The notes beneath the pieces are model-generated. The model worked only from the letters and a program-made list of their open reading frames with translations. It was not told the DNA's origin and did not search any database. The position numbers were made by a program, and so were the translations under genes. Of a stretch of DNA of 64,000 nucleotides, positions 59,982 to 64,000 are shown piece by piece. The DNA comes from Streptomyces finlayi (GTDB taxonomy: Bacteria > Actinomycetota > Actinomycetes > Streptomycetales > Streptomycetaceae): assembly GCF_014216315.1 (NCBI RefSeq), contig NZ_CP045702.1, forward strand, positions 2,294,001 to 2,358,000. The letters are read 5' to 3'. Position 1 is the stretch's first letter. Every line of letters begins with the position of its first letter.

Positions 59982-60677
59982 TCAGCTGGAGGGCTGAGCG
60001 GCCTGAAGGCGCTCATAGAGGAAGGGGGCGTCGAGACGTGTGTCGATGGCACGATCGCGCACGTCGGTGAGAAGCCAGCCCAGCAGTTCGGCAGTGGCGT
60101 CGTACTCATCGTAGAAGCCCATGCGCAAGTCGGTAATCTCGAACTCCAGCATCACGTCGTCAACGAGGTCTGCCAAGTGCGCGGCGGCGGCTGGGGTATT
60201 GGTCGCGGTCCATGTGTTCAGCCAAGGACGCAGGCTGTTGGTGGCCACGGTGATGGCGCTGAGGCAATCCCTGACGGGCACGGGGCTGGGATGGGTATGC
60301 CGCGTGCTCTGCCACCAAGCGGACCAGACGTCCCGCAGGGCCTCGGCCAAGGGCACGTCCCAGGTGGCCCAGCCCGCGTGGATCAGGCGGGAGGCGATGA
60401 GCTCCTCGTCGATGTGGAGCCGGCCGGTGACGAGTAGGCGAATGATGCGCGGGACGAGGTGACGATAGAGACGAGGAAAATCTTCCCAATGATCAGGCGT
60501 CTTTGCGGCAACCGAGGAAACCAGGTCGTCGCCTATGAGATGCAGCGGGCCGGAGAGTTCGGCGAAGTCGCGCTCGCCGTAGCAGTACGTGCATCCTGTG
60601 ACGAGGAAGGGACCTTCTGAGGCGAAGGCGTGGTCCAGGGCATCGAGAGCTGTCATGAGCTGCTCAGAGCAAGACAT
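59982..60677 (-). CDS. Hypothetical protein, 231 aa
   Basis: A soluble, mostly helical protein of unknown function. Distinct features are TGCTYCYGERDFAELSGP near residue 28 with three cysteines or nearby polar residues, WEDFPRLYRHLVPRII, a Trp-rich VWSAWWQ segment and MGFYDEYDATAELLGWLLTD near the end. Codon use is less GC-extreme than the core genes. I recall similar proteins as orphan Streptomyces hypotheticals. Start at ATG 60677 or 60656. Confidence 0.65.
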   Translation of the reverse strand: MSCSEQLMTALDALDHAFASEGPFLVTGCTYCYGERDFAELSGPLHLIGDDLVSSVAAKTPDHWEDFPRLYRHLVPRIIRLLVTGRLHIDEELIASRLIHAGWATWDVPLAEALRDVWSAWWQSTRHTHPSPVPVRDCLSAITVATNSLRPWLNTWTATNTPAAAAHLADLVDDVMLEFEITDLRMGFYDEYDATAELLGWLLTDVRDRAIDTRLDAPFLYERLQAAQPSS

Positions 60678-60842
60678 GAAGACCTGCCGGGGGACTCCGT
60701 CCGGGTGACCGGCGAAGATCGCAGGCTATCAGGCCGTCCCCCGCCTATCACGGAATACCTTGATGGCCCGAGTCGAGGGAAGCGAAGGTCCGTGAAGGAT
60801 CCATCTCCGATCCTCACACGGGCGACTCGATAGGGTCGGGCC

Positions 60843-61358
60843 ATGATGGCGAGCCCCGTGGTCGAGCTACTTGAGACCGAGTACCGGCGCGTTTGGGACC
60901 GCTTCTACGACGATTTCACGTTCCGGCCGAGTACGAGTTCTCTCAAGTGGCCGGCCATCAAGGAGCCCGTCGCATCGGTTACCTGGAGCCTTGCCGCGCT
61001 TGACGACCCTGAATACGAGCGGTTGGACCGCTTGGTCGAGGTGGTCGAGCAGGGGCTGAAGTCCTGCATGGGCCCGAGCGGAACACTGCTCGCGCTCGAC
61101 TGGCAGCACACGTCGTATCGCTTCGCACCGCTGGGCGTCGGTGGCCCGGGGCAGCCGGCCTGGCCTTTGAGCCCCTATCCCGATGGGGATTACTACATCT
61201 ACCTCTCGGAAGACTTCCGGACGGGCAGTTTTGGGCACCCCTGGGAACAGTCGCTCTGTCTGTTCGGTCAGGAATTCCTCGACGCCGCATCCGCGGAGGT
61301 GGAGAAGCTCCTCGGCCAGCCGATCCGTAGGTCCGGCAGGGCAGTCGGCACCGCCTGA
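60843..61358 (+). CDS. DUF2716-family protein
   Basis: A 171-residue protein with the DUF2716 pattern: RRVWDRFYDDFTFRPS, WPAIKEPVASVTWSLAALDD, WQHTSYRFAP and YPDGDYYIYLSEDF with SFGHPWEQSLCLFG at the C-terminal side. Function unknown; the family is seen with mobile or accessory DNA in streptomycetes. ATG 60843 or 60846. Confidence 0.8.
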   Translation: MMASPVVELLETEYRRVWDRFYDDFTFRPSTSSLKWPAIKEPVASVTWSLAALDDPEYERLDRLVEVVEQGLKSCMGPSGTLLALDWQHTSYRFAPLGVGGPGQPAWPLSPYPDGDYYIYLSEDFRTGSFGHPWEQSLCLFGQEFLDAASAEVEKLLGQPIRRSGRAVGTA

Positions 61359-61409
61359 GTCGGGTTCCGACTTCACAGGCACCCAGAGAGTCAGACCCCA
61401 CAGCGCATC

Positions 61410-61446
61410 CTGATGCCCTCGCTGCTCGCGGTAGTGAGGGCATCAG
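61410..61446. terminator. Terminator between DUF2716 and HAD genes
   Basis: CTGATGCCCTC (61410-61420) pairs exactly with GAGGGCATCAG (61436-61446) around a 15-nt loop, between convergent stops at 61358 and 61450. Confidence 0.8.
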
Positions 61447-61449
61447 TCG

Positions 61450-61995
61450 TCAAACGGCGCGGGCTGTGGGTAACTGCGCGACCCACTTCGTCACCTCGGT
61501 CAGATGCTCGGGCTGCAGCCCGAGCTGCGGGTCGGGCTGAACGATCAGGGTCGGCGTTCCCCTGGCGGTACGCTCCGCCGCCCAGGCGCAGTCGAGGCTG
61601 GTGAAGTCGTCGTCGATCCAGACGGCGGGAGCGTCTGCCAGCCAGACCTCGACGTGGTCGCGTTTCCAGAGGTAGCCGTCGGGGTGACTGGTAGTGATCT
61701 GGGGGCGAGGCAGGTCGAGGTAGGGGAAGTCGGGCAGCCCCAGGAGAGGACCGATGATCGTGGTGGCGTCCCTGCGCCAGCTCGTGCACCACACGGGGGT
61801 GACGAGTCCGCTGGTCAGGAGGTCGGCGAGAAGGACGCCATGGCTCGGGTCGAGCCAGATGGGCACGGGGTCGTCTGGGTGCCGGCCGGTGGGCAGGACG
61901 GTGTGGCGGATGTGGGTGGGCGGGGTGCTGCCGTCGGCGGCCGGGAACGGTATGAGGACGCCGTCGATATCGAGGAGCAGGTAGGGCAGGGGCAT
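61450..61995 (-). CDS. HAD-like hydrolase
   Basis: A 181-residue protein with the HAD nucleophile motif LLLDIDGVLIPF, WCTSWRRDAT as motif II and WIDDDFTSLDCAWAAER as the acidic motif IV. It should act as a small phosphatase. ATG 61995 is chosen because GGAGG lies just upstream. It is the last gene of a minus-strand operon with the methyltransferase (15-bp gap) and kinase-like genes. Confidence 0.82.
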   Translation of the reverse strand: MPLPYLLLDIDGVLIPFPAADGSTPPTHIRHTVLPTGRHPDDPVPIWLDPSHGVLLADLLTSGLVTPVWCTSWRRDATTIIGPLLGLPDFPYLDLPRPQITTSHPDGYLWKRDHVEVWLADAPAVWIDDDFTSLDCAWAAERTARGTPTLIVQPDPQLGLQPEHLTEVTKWVAQLPTARAV

Positions 61996-62010
61996 CGTTT
62001 CCTCCATCGG

Positions 62011-62703
62011 TCAGCGTTTGCGGGCGGTGATCAGGAGGGTGGTGGGCCACGGGTCGCGGCGCGGGTGCCGCAGCTCCACCGTCGAGGTGACGCGCAGGCC
62101 CGCCCGGGAGAGGTGGGACCCCCAGCGGTGGGCGTCGAACTCCCATCGGGCGAGGGGCAGTCGGGTGCGGTCGGGCATGGTGACGTAGTCCTCGCGCGGA
62201 CGGTCGTCCGTGGATGGATGTCTTCCGGCCCGTGCCGGGTGAGGGACTGAGAAGGCCAGGACACCGCCAGGCTTCAGGCGTCGTGAAACGGCGGTGAGGA
62301 GGAGCTCGGGGGCGACGAGGCCGACGGCGCCGAAGACGGAGTAGATCGCGTCGAAGGTCCGGCCGGTGGCCTGCAGGTGGTGCAGTGCGTGGCCGGCAGC
62401 GAATGTGGCGCCGTCAATGTGGCCGTAGTGGGAGCGGGCGCGGCGTACCTGGAGGCCGACCAGGTCCACGCCGGTGACGCGGGCCTGGTGGTGCTTCGCG
62501 AGGTGGGCCACGTTGTGGCCGGGGCCGCAGCCCAGCTCCAGGACGCGCTTGCCGCAGAGGTCCCGTCCCAAAATCTCGGCGCCAGGACCGATGCCGGCGT
62601 GGGTGCTCCATTCCATCCGGGCAGGCGCGGTGAGGGCGTGCGCGGGGGCAGCGGCTGTGCGCTGGGCTGCGTGGGCGTACCAAGGGCTGACCTGGGCGAG
62701 CAC
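62011..62703 (-). CDS. Class I SAM-dependent methyltransferase
   Basis: A 230-residue methyltransferase: RVLELGCGPGHNVAHLAKHH, TGVDLVGLQVRRAR, FDAIYSVFGAVG and the C-terminal LRHPRRDPWPTTLLITARKR. GTG 62703 follows directly after the kinase-like stop, and GGAGG in that gene's end serves as ribosome-binding site. Substrate unknown; small-molecule methylation is likely. Confidence 0.85.
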   Translation of the reverse strand: MLAQVSPWYAHAAQRTAAAPAHALTAPARMEWSTHAGIGPGAEILGRDLCGKRVLELGCGPGHNVAHLAKHHQARVTGVDLVGLQVRRARSHYGHIDGATFAAGHALHHLQATGRTFDAIYSVFGAVGLVAPELLLTAVSRRLKPGGVLAFSVPHPARAGRHPSTDDRPREDYVTMPDRTRLPLARWEFDAHRWGSHLSRAGLRVTSTVELRHPRRDPWPTTLLITARKR

Positions 62704-63615
62704 CTAGACCTCCAGGAGTTGGACCACATCGCCCAGGTGGCGGCGGACGACGGGAATGTACGCGGGGTCCTTGGCCGGATCGTCGATCCAGCGAATGGCC
62801 TGCTCCATGAACCACTCCACGGCCCACATGCGGTGCCAGCCCAGGGCCCATGCCCCTGCGGCCAGGCCGCCCCGCGCGGCGAGGGCGTCTTGATGGCCGC
62901 CTGCGGTGACGTACTGCTCCAGGAACACCCGCATGCGGAAGGGGCTCGGCACGTCGGTGGTGCCGTGGTACGAGGCGAGGTCGATCAGGCCGGGCCCGGT
63001 GAAGGCGCGCGCGAAGTCGATGAGGCGCCAGCCGTTCTCCCCGATGTGGACGCTCGTGGGGTGGAACTCGGAGTGCACCCAGCCGAACGGGTCGAGCGTC
63101 GCACCCTGGACACGGGCCTCGGCCGCGGCGGAGATCTTCCCCAGCGCGGTCTCGATGTCATCGCAGTCCGTCCATCGGTCGGCCTTCCGCAGCCGCTGCA
63201 GGTGATCGAGGGCTCGGCCGGGCAGAGCTGCGAGACCCGCCCCATCGAGGAGCGGCAGGCCACCCGCCGGGCGGGCGGCATGGAGCATGACGGCGGCGGC
63301 GATACCGTCGAGGTCGTCGGCTTCCCGTACAGGGGTGCCGAGGTCGTCCATGAGCATCCCGAGCCACTTGTCCTGCATCGCGGTGGCGTGGAGGGCAGGG
63401 ACCGGGAGCCCGCGTTGGTATGCAGCCCGCAGGGCCTGGGCCTCGCGGTCGAAAGGCTCCTTGGCGTACTTGAAAACAGCTGTGGTGCCGTCGGAGAAGG
63501 TTACGCGTTCGACGCCGGACATACCCCAGACACGAATCTCGGCACGTTCGGGGAGGGGCTTGCCGACGAGGGTGCACAGGTCGTCCAGCAGGGTGGCGGA
63601 CAGGCTCTGGTCCAT
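62704..63615 (-). CDS. Aminoglycoside-phosphotransferase-fold kinase-like protein
   Basis: A 303-residue protein with the APH fold. The catalytic loop reads WVHSEFHPTSVHIG where active enzymes have HGDxHxxN, so Asp is Glu and Asn is Ser. The metal motif RLIDFARA (DFA) and the ATP-site lysine in TTAVFKYAKEP are kept. Activity is therefore uncertain; a small-molecule kinase with altered chemistry or a binding protein are both possible. It is directly upstream of the methyltransferase (contiguous stop and start). Confidence 0.8.
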   Translation of the reverse strand: MDQSLSATLLDDLCTLVGKPLPERAEIRVWGMSGVERVTFSDGTTAVFKYAKEPFDREAQALRAAYQRGLPVPALHATAMQDKWLGMLMDDLGTPVREADDLDGIAAAVMLHAARPAGGLPLLDGAGLAALPGRALDHLQRLRKADRWTDCDDIETALGKISAAAEARVQGATLDPFGWVHSEFHPTSVHIGENGWRLIDFARAFTGPGLIDLASYHGTTDVPSPFRMRVFLEQYVTAGGHQDALAARGGLAAGAWALGWHRMWAVEWFMEQAIRWIDDPAKDPAYIPVVRRHLGDVVQLLEV

Positions 63616-63694
63616 GAGGGTCTCCAGGGGACTGGTGGGCTCCGGGGCGGGCGCGCGCGAGCTGGCCCGCCCCGGAGCCGTACTGGGGGCGGGG

Positions 63695-64000
63695 TTACTC
63701 GGCTGCGGTCACGCGGTGGGCGTAGACCTGCTCGATCCAGCCCACCTTGAACTCGGCCAGGTCATCACGGAAGTTGGCCATCGAGGCACCGTAGGGCGCG
63801 ACGACGCCGCCGGACTGGTCCGGCACGGACTGGCAGCCGTGCACGAGCCTGCCGCCGAGCGCGGCGTGAGCCTTGATCGACTCGATCCGGCGGTGCTCGT
63901 TGAACCAGCCGCCGTGGTAGACCTCGTCCAGCATTCCGCCCGTCGCGTCGTCCAGGTCGAAGACAACGGACGTGGCGGCGGGGAAGAACCAGCACGGGCC
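63695..64000 (-). CDS. Partial hypothetical protein, C-terminal 101 residues
   Basis: The 3' part of a gene that enters from beyond the right edge. The frame is open to 64000 (GPCWFFPAATSVVFDLDDAT on entering), then HGGWFNEHRRIESIKAHAAL and ends YAHRVTAAE. No family recognised. It lies 79 bp before the kinase-like gene on the same strand and may be part of that operon. Confidence 0.65.
   Translation of the reverse strand, partial: GPCWFFPAATSVVFDLDDATGGMLDEVYHGGWFNEHRRIESIKAHAALGGRLVHGCQSVPDQSGGVVAPYGASMANFRDDLAEFKVGWIEQVYAHRVTAAE

Overview
The window is actinobacterial and almost certainly from a Streptomyces chromosome. Base composition is very GC-rich with strong third-position GC bias. 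It carries genus hallmarks: a conservon (cvnABCD), a one-polypeptide alpha-ketoglutarate decarboxylase/dehydrogenase (Kgd), a Lon protease behind an HspR-type HAIR site, Ni-superoxide dismutase with its maturation protease, and long hairpin terminators without U-tracts. From lon to sodN the order (lon, two-component pair, kgd, DUF4097/PadR, Clp-N, malic enzyme, glutamate-type ABC transporter, sodX/sodN) agrees with what I remember of the S. coelicolor core around SCO5254-SCO5285, so most of this is backbone.

Layout. 1-6.5 kb: AurF-type diiron enzyme with a TetR regulator, a membrane pseudokinase with a beta-propeller, and a secreted NlpC/P60 hydrolase. 6.5-12.4 kb: conservon followed by a styrene-monooxygenase-like flavoenzyme. 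12.7-15.4 kb: a PP2C-like gene whose CTAG stop codon has received a MITE and an IS1182-family element. 15.4-27.5 kb: MarR regulator, polysaccharide deacetylase, lon, cysteine hydrolase, a decayed sigma gene, a spermidine-synthase-like protein, a response regulator/kinase pair and kgd.

27.5-40.9 kb, all on the minus strand, is the most interesting block. It encodes a Trypco-like protein, a trypsin/VMAP-like protein, a MoxR AAA+ ATPase and a vWA protein. These are followed by a complete FxSxx-COOH RiPP cassette: precursor ending FNSAF, radical-SAM/SPASM cyclophane maturase, HExxH-type peptide hydroxylase, and a TIR-NB-ARC-TPR protein. The layout looks like an NTP-dependent surveillance or conflict system coupled to production of a small cyclophane peptide. 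The families are known; their joint function is not, and the coupling is my inference.

41-53.6 kb: small regulators, DUF4097/PadR, a Clp-N protein with an apparently leaderless autoregulated HTH gene, an oxidoreductase, malic enzyme, amino-acid ABC transporter, methyltransferase, CGNR regulator, and sodX/sodN.

An integrative mobilizable element begins 7 bp after sodN: tyrosine integrase, XRE regulator, excisionase-like HTH, DUF3631 ATPase, a candidate oriT, MobC-like protein and relaxase. After a strong terminator come unknown cargo genes (DUF2716, HAD, methyltransferase, kinase-like protein) that run off the right edge. I did not find the right attachment site. No tRNA, rRNA or CRISPR array was seen.
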